Source: Pagrus major (taxonomy: Eukaryota > Chordata > Actinopteri > Spariformes > Sparidae). From it: a DNA stretch of 64,000 nt. Each line of letters starts with the position of its first letter. Position 1 is the first letter of the stretch. The stretch spans positions 23,372,671-23,436,670 of the forward strand of contig NC_133227.1 of assembly GCF_040436345.1 (NCBI RefSeq), read 5' to 3'. The translations under genes and the position numbers were made by a program. Below the pieces are notes generated by a model, which saw only the letters and a program-made list of their open reading frames with translations, ran no database searches and was not told the DNA's origin. Positions 12,616 through 25,256 of this stretch are shown here, piece by piece.

Positions 12616-13811
12616 CATCAGCTACTGCTTTCCCACCTCCCCACCCCTTCAACACATGCCACGCCCCTTCCCCTTTGCCCGCCCACTACAGGAAGCAGGA
12701 GGAGCTTGTCGTTCCCCCTCCTCAGACTGATACCTGTCTGTCTGTCAGAGACTAATGCAGACAGATGGACAGTGCTCATGTTTCTGTTTCCTGTTCTTCC
12801 AGTTTGGAGGAGGGGGCGGATGTTCAGAGTTACTTGTCAGTGTTCAGGGGAGCTGTGGGCAGGGCTTACTTCTAGGGTTACCTTCCCGGTCTTCATAGAG
12901 GTCATCAGTTTCAGGCAGGTGTCAGTCAGCAGCAGCGTTTCCAATCGCCTCACTGTCACAGCGTTGTCGATAAACAAAGTTCAAACCCCAGTGAAAAAGA
13001 AAAAAAGATTTCATCAGACTACATATGTCTAATTTACAGTGTGGGTTACAAACTGGCGGTGTGGTTTAAAGAGTAGGCTGTATCAAGCAGTGAGGCTCTA
13101 ATGAAAGACGCTGTACAGATGCGTTCATGGGAAATGTAGGATCCAGTCTATTGTTATCTCACTTAAATCACTGGAGCCCTGCCCTGAAAACTGAGCCTGA
13201 TGATTGGTTGACGGAGCTGCGTGAAATGATCAAACAGCTGTATCAAGATAATGTCACACATTTTACATTGATTAGAATCAGCGATGTATTAAAAAACACT
13301 AATTAAGATCCATATGGTAGCCCTAAGCTGACACTGGCTAAACCATGCTCAGCTGTACTGAATGCAATGAGTTGATTATTTTAAATACGATTGTTTAAAA
13401 CGATTGATCAAAATGTCAGACATCAGAATCTCAGATTTAAATTACTCTGTAAGTCCTGAGTTAATGCTGTAGAGGGCTTTGGCTCAACATGCTTACCCCT
13501 CGTTGGTCTGGCGGTGTGAAACGCTGTGACATGCTGACATGTCACTTCCTGTTGTGTTGGTTCTCCTGAACTCCCACAGACTAAAAACATTTACTTTATA
13601 TTATGTTTCTATTTACTTAAAACTGTGAAACACAAGGTTATCCAAACTGAGGCCAGGGGGCCCAAACAGGGTCCATATTTCTTCTGATTGATACAAACAT
13701 GAAGTGTTTGGTAAGCTGGGTTAGATACTCTCACACAGTCCGCGGTTCAGTTCCCATGGCAACAGAGCTCCTACTGAAACAATGCAGACTAAGAGCAAAA
13801 CTGAAACAAGT

Positions 13812-13950
13812 TTAAATCAAGTCCCTGTATCGGATCAAGTCCCTGTAATGCTGTATGAAATCAGGTCCCTTGTATCGGAGTAAGTCCCTGTAGTGCTGTA
13901 TGAAACCAGGTCCCCTCTATCAGATCAGGTCCCTGTAGTGCTGTATCAAA
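13812..13950 (+). repeat. About 45-55 bp tandem repeat, three copies
   Basis: Three imperfect copies of a unit carrying AAGTCCCTGTA, a TGCTGTATGAAA block and CAGGTCCC. Divergence among copies suggests an old duplication. Confidence 0.7.
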
Positions 13951-15620
13951 TCCTTTTTGTCAGATTCCTGAGAATGTCTCCGGTCACCAGTCTGTTACAA
14001 AGCTACTCATGTTTGATCAATCAGATTTTATGATCAATTATCAAACAAAGTAATGGTCACAGATGATCAGTGTGTCATTGATTAGAGAAAATTAGAAGCT
14101 CAGAGATGTTTTATGCAGGTGATGTCGGTGATGTCTCCATCGCTCTGTGTTTGAGACCCTGGACCTCAGTTTATTAACATTTGACTGACAGACGGACAGG
14201 TAGGACAGGTAGGACACACTGACTGTTAGACAGGACAGCTGCTCTGCTCTCATGACGATGATGATGATGAAGATGAAGGTGGATTTTCCCTCTCTACTGT
14301 TTGTAGTGTCAGCTGTCAGACTCTTTTTACCGTCTGTTTGCAGATCAGAGATCCTGAATTTAAAACAAAAAAACTGTTGGGACAAAATAAGTGAAACACA
14401 CGGACAAAAATAAAAATGAAAGAGAATCCGTCTGAGAGTCGATCTGTGTACTTGTTTTTTTCTGATGTTTTAAATCTATTAAAAAAATTGTCAAACTTCT
14501 CTTTGAATCGTCATCGTCGTCATTTAAAGCTTCATTCTTCTTCTGTGGGGATTTTACCGCAGGGGTCACAGCGGTGCCTTGCTCAGCAGCACGCTGGTTG
14601 CATACCTCAGTCAGACTTTCTCACCTGCAAACAGATGTTTGGTAAACGGGTCTCCAGAGTTGTTTTTACCAAAAATATCAGCAACGTTAGAATAATGTTT
14701 CTGTTTTTATCTTCAGACCTGTTCAGAACTCTTGAAATTTCTCGATTTTAGAGACAAACTTGATTTAATGAGACTGGAAAAAAAAACAAAAAAACTAAAT
14801 TATCGGATTGGTTAAAAGTGTTAACATTTACATAATGCGTTGCTGATTTTAAGTAAAAAACATCTCTGATGATAAGAGTGGGAAAATACCAGTAGCTACT
14901 CACTAAATATTAGAATATATAATCTGGAGCTGGGTAAATACTGCTCGTTATCAGCAGGTATGGGTTAAATTGCTAACTGCTGGATGTGTAGATAAGCAAC
15001 TTTTTGCTGATAAGTTCAACATATCACTTTAAAAGTGATTATATGTTTATGATGTGTTTTTTAAACACTAAAACATCAGTTAGCTTTAACGTTAATATAA
15101 CGATATATGTATCAAACATATACATCAGCAATCTGGAATTAACTGAACAGAATATTAGAGGGTTATAAGTGCAACAGCTACAGCTTCACATCCATTAATC
15201 AACAATCAGGTAGCATCGAGGAAAATATTAAAACAGTTTAAAGTTTTAGTCTCATTACAGAAAGATTCATTATCTCAAGTGAAGTTCAATTTAAAAGAGA
15301 ATTGGTTTATATAAAAATCTATTTATCGCTCTCTCTGATGACATATCAGTGACATAATTTCTTTTCCCCAGTATGGCAAAGTCATGACCCTTCATATTTT
15401 GCCTCTTGTTAGTTGTTGCCCTGATTAATTTGGTTGATTATGTTAAGGCATGATGAGTGAGATTTTCATTTACTTTGATTCGCGTTTGTGTGACTGTAGC
15501 TTCAGAATATCAGAGTTAACCAATCAGAGGCGGAGAATGGCGGGTAATGTCTTCGTCATCCTGGAAAATAAAACTCTGGTGACATCATTGGTGACACCTC
15601 TCTCTTTGTCTCTCTGCAGC

Positions 15621-15691
15621 ACGACTCTGAAGAGCTGCTGATGCTGAGAATCCTGCGCTGTGATTGGCTAAGAGGCTGTTGGCGGAGCTAG
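15621..15691 (+). other. Possible alternative terminal exon of pwwp2a
   Basis: A strong acceptor (pyrimidine tract then CTGCAG, ending at 15620) is followed by a short open stretch reading HDSEELLMLRILRCDWLRGC up to a TAG. No donor in pwwp2a exon 2 was firmly paired with it. Listed because it is the only exon-like block in this intergenic DNA. Confidence 0.2.
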
Positions 15692-15939
15692 AGCAACTGA
15701 TGACCAATCACATGGACATAAATAATCAATAATTATTTAAGTGAAGAGTTTATATTTATAAAGAGAAGGAAGCTTATGCATCAGTTTTGTCTGATCACTG
15801 AGCGTTTCCATGGATACTAGACTCAAACCAATGACATCACATGTTTTATTTTGCGACCTCCAATCAGCAATCAGACCATTAATCTATCAATCAATCAGCT
15901 CACAGATTAATGTTTATTGTTAAGCGATAGGTCAGGACA

Positions 15940-16050
15940 TCTTAGCTTAGCTTAGCACAGAGACTGGCAATGGGGGTTAGCTGTTAGCCAAGCTTAGCAC
16001 AGAGTGTGGCAGTCGGGGGAAAATGTTAGCATAGCTCCAGTCAGTGTGAT
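15940..16050 (+). repeat. Dispersed fish repeat fragment (TTAGCTTAGCTTAGCACA type)
   Basis: Contains the phrase TTAGCTTAGCTTAGCACAGAG followed by a GACTGGCAATGGGGG block, with a second shorter copy about 50 bp later. The same family occurs in gdpd4 introns near 50.9-51.2 kb and 52.0-52.2 kb. I do not know its formal family name. Confidence 0.5.
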
Positions 16051-16232
16051 TGACAGGTGGTTTTTTTCACTCATCAGGTGTAGAGACAGAAATGTTCTTC
16101 AGCTTCATGTGTCAACAGGTGTATTATGACCCCTGCTGTGGGATATTAAAACGTTGCTATAAAGTTAATATAAATATAAAAATTTCCCTTGAATATGCTT
16201 GAATAATTTCAGAGAAAACTTCACATTGAATT

Positions 16233-16920
16233 TTAGCTTGAGTTTTTTAGCCGCCAATGATTTATTGGTTCTAGGTTGGGGTCAGGATAAGATGGCATCT
16301 GGGTCCACACCTGGACCAGTGTCCACATAGTAGTGACCTCGGGGGATGGAGGGGGGTGACAGGTCAACAAGGGGGATGGATTTTTGGTAATTTTGCTAAC
16401 AAGGGGGATCACAGTCCCCCTCAAATTTACATGAGGGACATGTCCCCACCACTTTTTGATCAGTTTTTGTTTTTTTGTTTTTTTTTGTTTTTTTAATTAA
16501 ATTGTTGATCACTAACGAAACATCAATATCACATGATACCAAGAACGTTATACTATTGGCTCATTCACCTTGTAAGAAGCTGGAACCAGCTGAATTCTTA
16601 CACAGAGATAAACAAAACAATCATTTTGAACCCAACTATTTTATTTTAATTATTGATTCAGAATCATAATGATGTTTTTAAGCAAAAGAGTATCTATGTA
16701 TTACTTCTTTTTAAATGATTGGTCCACATACAAATGTTATCAATATGACCTTTAATGAATTTTGCTGTGCCAATATGCAATTTATTTCCTGCTATAATTA
16801 TCTACTCTGACCTCATACGATCATCTCATTACATTGCCTCAAAGTTGAAGACTATGACTGAGCCCTTATGTCCCACCACTTTTAAACCACAAAGTGACGC
16901 CCTTGTAAATCGCCTCCTGG
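16233..16920. repeat. Dispersed repeat fragments with a shared TGTCCC-ACCACTTTT motif
   Basis: Two blocks in the same orientation share TGTCCC(C)ACCACTTTT (about 16440-16457 and 16868-16882). The first is preceded by GGGGGA-rich sequence. This looks like transposon debris; termini were not resolved. Confidence 0.35.
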
Positions 16921-17361
16921 TTATACAGACTTTCTAACTTTTTACACAGACCTTAAAGATTCTTACCTCATCTAAATCCTGCTCCAACAGAGATCTAGAT
17001 TCAGATTAATTCAATAACCAGCTGTTTTTTGTTTGTTTGTTTTTACTCTGAACAAACCCCAAATTGATGGAGTTAACCTGCTGTTGACTTTTAATGATTA
17101 ATATATAAAATTGTGACAGTTTATAAAACACAGGAACCAGGTCCTGTAGAGGAAACAGGTTCAGAGTTTGAACATTTTTGTTTCTACACCTAGGAACTAG
17201 CAGTCGGTTGTAACAGCTGTTCATAAGTTCAAATTTAGCCTCATGGTAACGTTAGTGCTAACAAAGTGTTCTATCATAACTAAAACAGGTTGCAGCTCAC
17301 AAACTAGTTACATATCGAAATTATGAAATAATTACACCCACTAACCTCCAGGTGTAGCTAA

Positions 17362-18045
17362 TACCGCTTTTCCACCAAAATTAGCGGGTCGGCACAGGTT
17401 TTTTAAATGCAGGTCATCCTGCTAAAAATTGCCTATTGACCCCATTCCCACACCCTGCAGGCAATCCAGCCTGTCTGATTTTTATCTAAAGCGTTATGTG
17501 ACATTGTACGTCACTGACGTCATGTTTAATGTCACGAATGTGCCAGAAACAATTGTAACAGGAGAGAAAACAACAATAGTGAAAGAAGCATCTGTAAAAC
17601 GCTGGATAAATTATTTTGAGCATCACAACCCCCGCGAATTGACTCGTTTCACTATCATAATGAGCCATTTGGTCCAATAACTTGGAAAGTCTAGAAGAGC
17701 CGCACAATTCAGGCGATTCAGGTATTTTTTATACACAGGAAGTCGAGTTTTGTTGGCTTCTAAACACCACTGAGCAGCTCTCACAGGAATGAATGGGGCT
17801 CCGCCTCCGATGCTATGTCCAGTAATAAAGTGTCTTTGAATAGACCGCATCCCCAATTCCTTATTTATTTACGCGCCACAACCGACTGTTGATAATGCAT
17901 CATCACTTCGCACAGCGGAATTTAGCGTGTTTACCCGGGTCTTACATTTAGATCAGTGATCAGCTGAGTTTACACAGTCCCATTGCACACAAAAGCATGA
18001 TCTGGGTGGGTTTAGGTGGTATTTTTGACCAGTGGAAAAGGGGTA
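17362..18045. mobile_element. 684-bp MITE with terminal inverted repeats and TAA target duplication
   Basis: The left end reads TACCGCTTTTCCACC and the right end, reverse-complemented, reads TACCCCTTTTCCACTGG, giving inverted termini with one mismatch in the first 14 bases. Both ends are flanked by TAA (17359-17361 and 18046-18048). A 3-bp TAA duplication fits the PIF/Harbinger superfamily (TWA preference). No transposase frame is present, so this is non-autonomous. The superfamily is inferred from the TSD alone. Confidence 0.7.
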
Positions 18046-19084
18046 TAACTGAAATGACCAACAAAGCTAACATAAGCATGCTAATGTCTGACCCATTTAG
18101 AATAAAAGAGGTAGGCTTTAAAAGGAGTACAGTCAACATATCTGACCTGAAACTTGATAAATCCTGTTTAATAACGATAAAATCTGGAAGATTATATATT
18201 ACATTTCAGGAAATTACACCTCAAACTATTAAATGTTATGCTAATAATGTTTGACTAAATAAGTAGCTAAATATCACCAGTTAAGCTTGCTAAAATCAGA
18301 TATTTCCCTCTGACTGTAAAGTTTATGAGTACTACTAACTCTGAACACACCGGTCTGTCCATTTATGCACACAAAAATTAAACAAATGCATACATTTACA
18401 AAGACTTGGTTAAATCTCTGAAACTTTTTTATTTATTTTTTTTACTTTTTGGAAATTATACTAGCAGATGTCTCCTAGCCACAGATTTACACATCGCTAG
18501 TCTTTATCAGCTGAGACATTTCTTAAGTTGAAATGGCGCAACCTGATTTAGTAAATGATTCATTCTAAGTCAGTAGTCACTGAAAACTTATATTGGCCAT
18601 TTTTGTTCAGGATTTATGAAGAGCTGCTGCAACGCAGAGTCCTGATCTGCAGTCTGAACTGGTTTAAACTGGTCTGAACTGGTTATCTGAAGGTTATTCT
18701 TGGTTTGAATCATCTGTCCGTCCTCAGGCGTTTTATTGCTCTGCTCTGAAAATGATGCAAATATGTGACGAAAATCATAGAAATTATTATTATTATTATT
18801 GTAATATTGTGTATAAACTTCAGATGATAAATGCAATAAAAAGGCTGCATGTGTGAAACCAGTTTTGTTGGATTATTGATCAGTTTTGGATTGGATTTGT
18901 TTTTTATTTTTATTAGTTTATTTAATCACGTTTTCTTTGCAGAGCTGTGTTTTGTTGTGATGGGGGAACAGGGATCCAATCAATGTGGATAACGAGAATG
19001 TTCATTAAAAATGCAAGGAATAAACACAAAGGCAAGATCAGATCGTTTATTATCTAGATAACATATTGGGATACAGATCCAATT

Positions 19085-21285
19085 CAAAAACCACATTTAA
19101 ACGGGAGTGAAAAAAAGTCTTATTAACATAAAGTCACATGATCATAAAGTCTCATTAACAAAGTCTCATTAACATAAAGTCACATGGTCAAGAAGTCTTA
19201 TTAACATAAAGTCACATGGTCATAAAGTCTTATTAACAAAGTCAACGTCTCATTGACATAAAGTGACAGTCTTAGTAACAAGGTTACGTGATCATAAAGT
19301 GTCATTAACATAAAGTCACATATCATTAACATGAAGTGTCATTAACATAAAGTCACATGGTCATAAAGTCTTATTAACAAAGTCACATGGTCATAAAATC
19401 TCATTAACATAAAATCACAAAGTCTCATTAACATAAAGTCACAAAGTTCATTAACATAAAGTCACAAAGTCTTATTAACATAAGTCACATGGTCATAAAG
19501 TTTTATTAACATAAAATCACAAAGTCTCATTAACATAAAGTCACAAAGTCATATTAACATAAGTCACATGATCATAAAGTCTTATTAACATAAAGTCACA
19601 TGATCATAAAGTCTTAGTAACATAAAGTCATATATCATTAACATAAAGTCTCAAAGTCTCATTAACATAGAGTCACAAAGTCTCATTAACATAAAGTCAC
19701 AAAGTTTCATTAACATAAAGTCACATGATCATAAAGTCACATGATCATAAAGTCTTAGTAACATAAAGTCACATATCATTAACATAAAGTCTAACATAAA
19801 GTCACAAAGTCTTATTAACATAAGTCACATGGTCAAAGTTTTATTAACATAAAGTCACAAAGTCTCATTAACATAAAGTCACAGTCATATTAACATAAGT
19901 CACATGATCATAAAGTTTCATTAACATAAAGTCACATGATCATAAAGTCTTAGTAACATAAAGTCACATATCATTAACATAAAGTCTCAAAGTCTCATTA
20001 ACATAGAGTCACAAAGTCTTATTAACATAAAGTCACATGGTCACAAAATCTTATTAACATTAAGTCACAAAGTCTCATTAACATAAAGTCACAGTCTTAT
20101 TAACATAAAATCACAAAGTCTCATTAACATAAAGTCACAAAGTTTCATTAACATAAAGTCACAAAGTCTTATTAACATAAGTCACATGATCTTAAAGTCA
20201 CATGATCATAAAGTCTTAGTAACATAAAGTCACATATCATTAACATAAAGTCTCATTAACATAAAGTCACAAAGTCTCATTAACACTAAGTCACAAAGTC
20301 TTATTAACAAAGTCAGTCTCATTGACATAAAGTGACTGTCTTATTAACATAAGGTCACATGATCATAAAGTCTCATTAACATAAAGTCACATATCATTAA
20401 CATAAAGTCTCATTAACATAAAGTCAAATGGTCATAAAGTCTTATTAACATAAAGTCACATGGTCATAAAGTCTCATTAACATAAAGTCATATGGTCATA
20501 AAGTCTCATTAGCATAAAATCACAAAGTCTCATTAACATAAAGTCACAAAGTCTCATTAACATAAAGTCACAAAGTCTTATTAACATAAGTCACATGGTC
20601 ATAAAGTCTTATTAACATAAAGTCACAAAGCCTCATTAACATAAAGTCACAAAGTCTTATTAACATAAAATCACAAAGTCTCATTAACATAAAGTCACAT
20701 GGTCATAAAGTTTTATTAACATAAAGTCACAAAGTCTCATTAACAAAGTCACAAAGTCTTATTAACATAAGTCACATGATCATAAAGTCTTATTAACATA
20801 AAGTCACATGGTCATAAAGTCTCATTAACATAAAATCACAAAGTCTCATTAACATAAAGTCACAAAGTCTAATTAACATAAGTCACATGATCATAAAGTC
20901 TTATTAACATAAAGTCACATGATCATAAAGTCTTAGTAACATAAAGTCACATATCATTAACATAAAGTCTCAAAGTCTCATTAACATAAAGTCACAAAGT
21001 CTTATTAACATAAAGTCACGTGATCATAAAGTCTTAGTAACATAAAGTCACATAAGTCTCATTAACATAAAGTCTCATGAACATAAAGTCACATGGTCAT
21101 AAAGTCTTATTAACATAAAGTCGCATGACCACAAAGTGTCATTTACATGAAGTCACGTGATCACAAAGTCTCATTAACAAAAGTCACAAAGCCTCCTTAA
21201 CATTAAGGCACATGATCATAATGTATCATTAACAAAGACAAATGATCATAATGTCTCATTAACATAAAGTCACATCATATTATTG
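19085..21285 (+). repeat. 2.2-kb AT-rich satellite-like tandem array
   Basis: Dozens of copies built from ATTAACATAAAGTCAC. Three module types recur: a 24-bp unit ending CACAAAGTCTC, a roughly 32-bp unit containing CATGATCATAAAGTCTT or CATGGTCATAAAGTC, and a longer unit with CATATCATTAACATAAAG. Modules alternate in an irregular higher-order pattern. The array edges become degenerate after about 21100. It lies between pwwp2a and slc23a1. Confidence 0.95.
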
Positions 21286-21616
21286 ACAATTAAGTCACAG
21301 ATTGAGAGCAGGAAGTGGTGACACTGGACCTGAACTCAGGTAGAGTAAAAACACCTGTGAACATACCGTAAGTGTTGATCGTGGTTGAGAAGAATTAATG
21401 ATTATTGGACCCTTTATCTCCATCAAACAGGTGCTCAAGTGTTAGAAACAACTTTAAACAGAGTGCTGAGTGTGAATGACAGCCGTAACAACCACAGAAG
21501 CAGTCGGGGCCTCAGTGATAACCAGTAATCAGTAATCGATAATTAGTGATCATAAACTGCTGCCTCAGTGAAAGTGACACACCTGAAGAGGTGAGTACAT
21601 TTCTGTCACATGGAGG

Positions 21617-21797
21617 TGTGTGTGTGTGTGTGTGTGCGTGTGTGCGTGTGTGTGTGAGAGAGAAAGAGAGAGAGAGAGAGAGATGGTTAATAATCTGTTG
21701 TTAATCTCTGTGGACTTTCACCTGAAAAGTACACTCTCTCTTCTTCTCTCTCTTCCTCTCTCTCTCTCTCCCTCTCTCTGTCTCTCTCTCTCTTTTT
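21617..21797 (+). repeat. TG, GA and CT microsatellites upstream of slc23a1 exon 1
   Basis: A (TG)n tract at about 21617-21655 runs into (GA)n at about 21654-21682. After a 50-bp spacer there is a long CT-rich tract (about 21734-21797). The GA and CT tracts are reverse complements and could pair. The coding start of slc23a1 lies 50 bp beyond. Confidence 0.85.
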
Positions 21798-21847
21798 CAC
21801 TGCTCGATCATCAGGAAGCAGCAGGAAGTCAGACAGCTGCAGGTGAA

Positions 21848-22662
21848 ATGGAAGACGGCCGTAAGGTAAACTGATCATTAAATATTGACTCATTATTTAA
21901 AGCAATCTGGTTGTTTCTGTCAGTGAAAAAATCGAGTTGCCAGTCACTGTCTCGCTGAGTTAAGACAGATGGACTGGAGAACAGGTGATGAACAGGTGAA
22001 CGTTTCAGTGAAATCACCTCAGATTATTTTGTTAATTTGGTTGAAGTTTTAAATTCTGTGTCCACCAGAACAAACTTGGTTCAAACTCTCAGAACTTTAT
22101 TTAAATCTAGTGAAGATTCAAAAGTCTCAAACCTTGAGACTCGATTTTGGTCAAGTCAGTCAATTTTATCAGTTTAGTGCCAATTAACTAATGACGCTTT
22201 TCAATTGGAGCAGGTCTAGACCATTCTCTTAAAAGGTGTCTTAATGAGGCAGAAGATGCAACATAAAAATTTAAAAACATCAGAGATACGTAAGTAAGTA
22301 CTTACAAGCAAAACTCCCCCCAAAAAATGCTAATCCTTTTTGACATATACTCAATTGAAAACAGTACAAAGACAGTATAATTAATGTTTTACCTCATGGA
22401 CTTCATTGATTCGGAATTTGACATGTTTCAAACAAGTTGTGACAGGAGGAACAAAAGACTGGGAAAAACCACCTGTGTGTTTGTAACATTCCACTAGTAA
22501 ACAGTTTATTGGTAACAGGTGAAAGTATCATGATAGAGTATTAAAGTGATAAGTGACATCCCTTGAGGACCTTGTGCGTCCTTGAGTGTTATTGTCTATA
22601 GGAGCCATGTGATGTTTCTTCTGGGTCACTGTGACACCGTGATTCATAGAAAAGGCACGCAT

Positions 22663-22705
<43 letters not shown>

Positions 22706-25205
22706 CTGAACTATGAATGAATTCCAAGGTTTATTGGAAAACGTGAGCCAGTGAAACTCATAAACTTGTAGTTCTTTTACAATGATTTTACTATTAGTAG
22801 TATTTGTTAGTGTAATGTAATGTTTTTATCCCATGTGTAAGTTTGCAAGGGACAATAAAGTTTTTTCTGATTGTGATGATGATTTTATATGAAAGTTGAT
22901 CTACGTGCTGGTTTCTTAGGGGGACACTTAACATTGTTTCCCTCATTTTCTGTCTTAAATGTAACGTTACAGGGTGACTGCTCTGAATGCAACATCTCCA
23001 ATGTTTTCTCAACTTGTAACGCCAATCTGATGACATTTTCTTATCAGCTAATTTATCGGCACACCCATTCTACTCACATGCACCAATTATGTGCTCTTCC
23101 TGGGGGCTTGACTGTAACGTTAGCTGTGGCTAGCTAGTTTGCTCAGTTAGCCGTGCAGTTAGTGGTCTCAACGCTGACAAATTGTTACATTTGTGACCAA
23201 ATGTTATAAATGATCCATCTGAGGAGGTCATCCAAGCTCTAATTCTTCGTTTCTCTTAAAATGCATTACTTCAGGATATTGTTCTCCTATTGTTTTGTTT
23301 TTTTTAAATGATAATATTTTAACCTCATTTGGGTGTGTGTCATTTATAATCATATTTCATGACTCCAATCCACTTTGATCCGGTATTTCTTGTTTTTATG
23401 ACTTTGCGACTTGTGCTAGTGCTGCAGTTACCTTTACTAACAGGTGTGTCTGTCTGTCCAATCAGAGTCATGACTACCTGTCAGAGGAGCGGGACCACAA
23501 GGCAGACATGGTTATCCCTCCATTGGGTGAAGACGGAGAGAATAAACAGCCAGTAGGATTGCCGAAAGCGGGATCAGACATGATTTACACTATTGAAGAT
23601 GTCCCACCGTGGTACCTGTGTATTCTACTGGGACTACAGGTACAACTGGGATTAGATGGGGATTACATTTATTTAATTCAGGTTAGACCGGGATTAGACA
23701 ATGATCAGGTTTTATTTACATACATACATTTACAGGATTTATGATGGGATTAGACTGGTCTGATCCAGTTTAGAATGATTAGATTCGGATTAGACTGGTA
23801 ATAGATTAGTCTGATATGTTTTAGACTGGTTAGATTAGGTTTCAGACTGGGTTTAGACTCGTCTGATTTTGGTTTAGATTGGTTAGATTCGGCTTTAGAC
23901 TGGAATTAGACTGGGATTAGATGTGTCTGATTTGGTCTAGACTGGTTAGATACAGTTTTAGACTGGGATTAGACTGGTCTTAATTTGGTTTACACTGGTT
24001 AGATTTGGTGTTAGACTGTGATTTAACTGGTCTGATTTGGTTTAGACTGGTTACATTCGCTATTAGACTGGGATTGGACTGGGTTTGTACCGGGTTAATT
24101 TGCTGGGATAAGATTGGTTTTATTTGGTTTCGACTGGTTAGATTCAGTTTTAAATTGGGTGTAGACTGGTCTGGGACGTTTCTGGGTTTTATATGAACAG
24201 TTTTGTCATTGTTTGGGTGTGAATCATGACTCAGCATTTGCAGGTTTGGTGGATGGTTAAATAGAAGTCGTGTTTTTTTTACTTTGACCATCACAAGCAT
24301 GGAAGGATTGATATTTATGTCACCTGTTGCACTCTATCCTCAGCATTACCTGACATGTTTCAGCGGCACTATAGCAGTACCATTTCTTCTGGCTGAAGCC
24401 ATGTGTGTCGGACAAGACCAGAACACCATCAGTCAGCTAATTGGAACCATTTTCTTCACCGTTGGTATCACAACTCTGATCCAGACCACCGTGGGAGTCA
24501 GGTGAGTCTGTGAGAGTCAGGCAAGACTGGGTTGGCAGGTGAGACTGGGAGTCAGGTTAGATTAACATGTTTGTACTTTTTTTGTGTTTCTGTGTGTACA
24601 GACTCCCTCTGTTCCAGGCCAGTGCATTTGCTTTCCTGGTTCCTGCACAAGCCATCCTCAGTCTGGACCGCTGGAAGTGTCCCAGTGAGGGTGAGACAGT
24701 CAGTCTGTCTGTCAATCTTCTGTAATTAAATGGAAAAAAAAAATGATGATGATGATGATGATAAAGAAGTTCTTCGTTTTGTTCCTCTGCAGAGGAGATT
24801 TATGGGAACTGGAGTCTTCCACTCAACACCTCGCACATCTGGCAGCCACGCATCAGAGAGGTATGAGGGAGGATTTTGCTGCAGTCACTGAGATAATTAA
24901 ATTGAGAACAATTTATAAAAAAAATTTGTGTGTGTGTTTCAGATCCAGGGGGCCATCATCATTTCCAGTGTTGTGGAGCTTGTGATCGGTCTGTGTGGGT
25001 TGCCAGGTTTGCTGCTGGAGTACATTGGCCCGCTCACCATCACTCCAACTGTCTCACTGATCGGCTTGTCTGTTTTTAAAACAGCTGGAGACAGAGCCGG
25101 GTCTCACTGGGGCCTGTCAGCACTGTGAGACACCTGTTTTTTCTCCTTCTTACCTGTCTCTAATACTGAATATACATGAACTACAACATTTTTGGCAGAC
25201 AAACA

Positions 25206-25256
<51 letters not shown>

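Larger units (their letters stand above)
12616..19080. other. Long 3' UTR or intergenic DNA after pwwp2a
   Basis: About 6.5 kb without a supported gene. The first part is probably the pwwp2a 3' UTR, which is long in other vertebrates; where it ends is not clear. AATAAA at 18835-18840, followed by GT-rich sequence, is one possible distal signal. The block also holds a tandem repeat (13812-13950), a possible acceptor and exon (15621), dispersed repeats (15940-16050, 16233-16920) and a MITE (17362-18045). Confidence 0.55.

Noticed and set aside
19085-21285. Array considered as a CRISPR
   Set aside because: Units are contiguous and degenerate with no unique spacers, and the genome is vertebrate.
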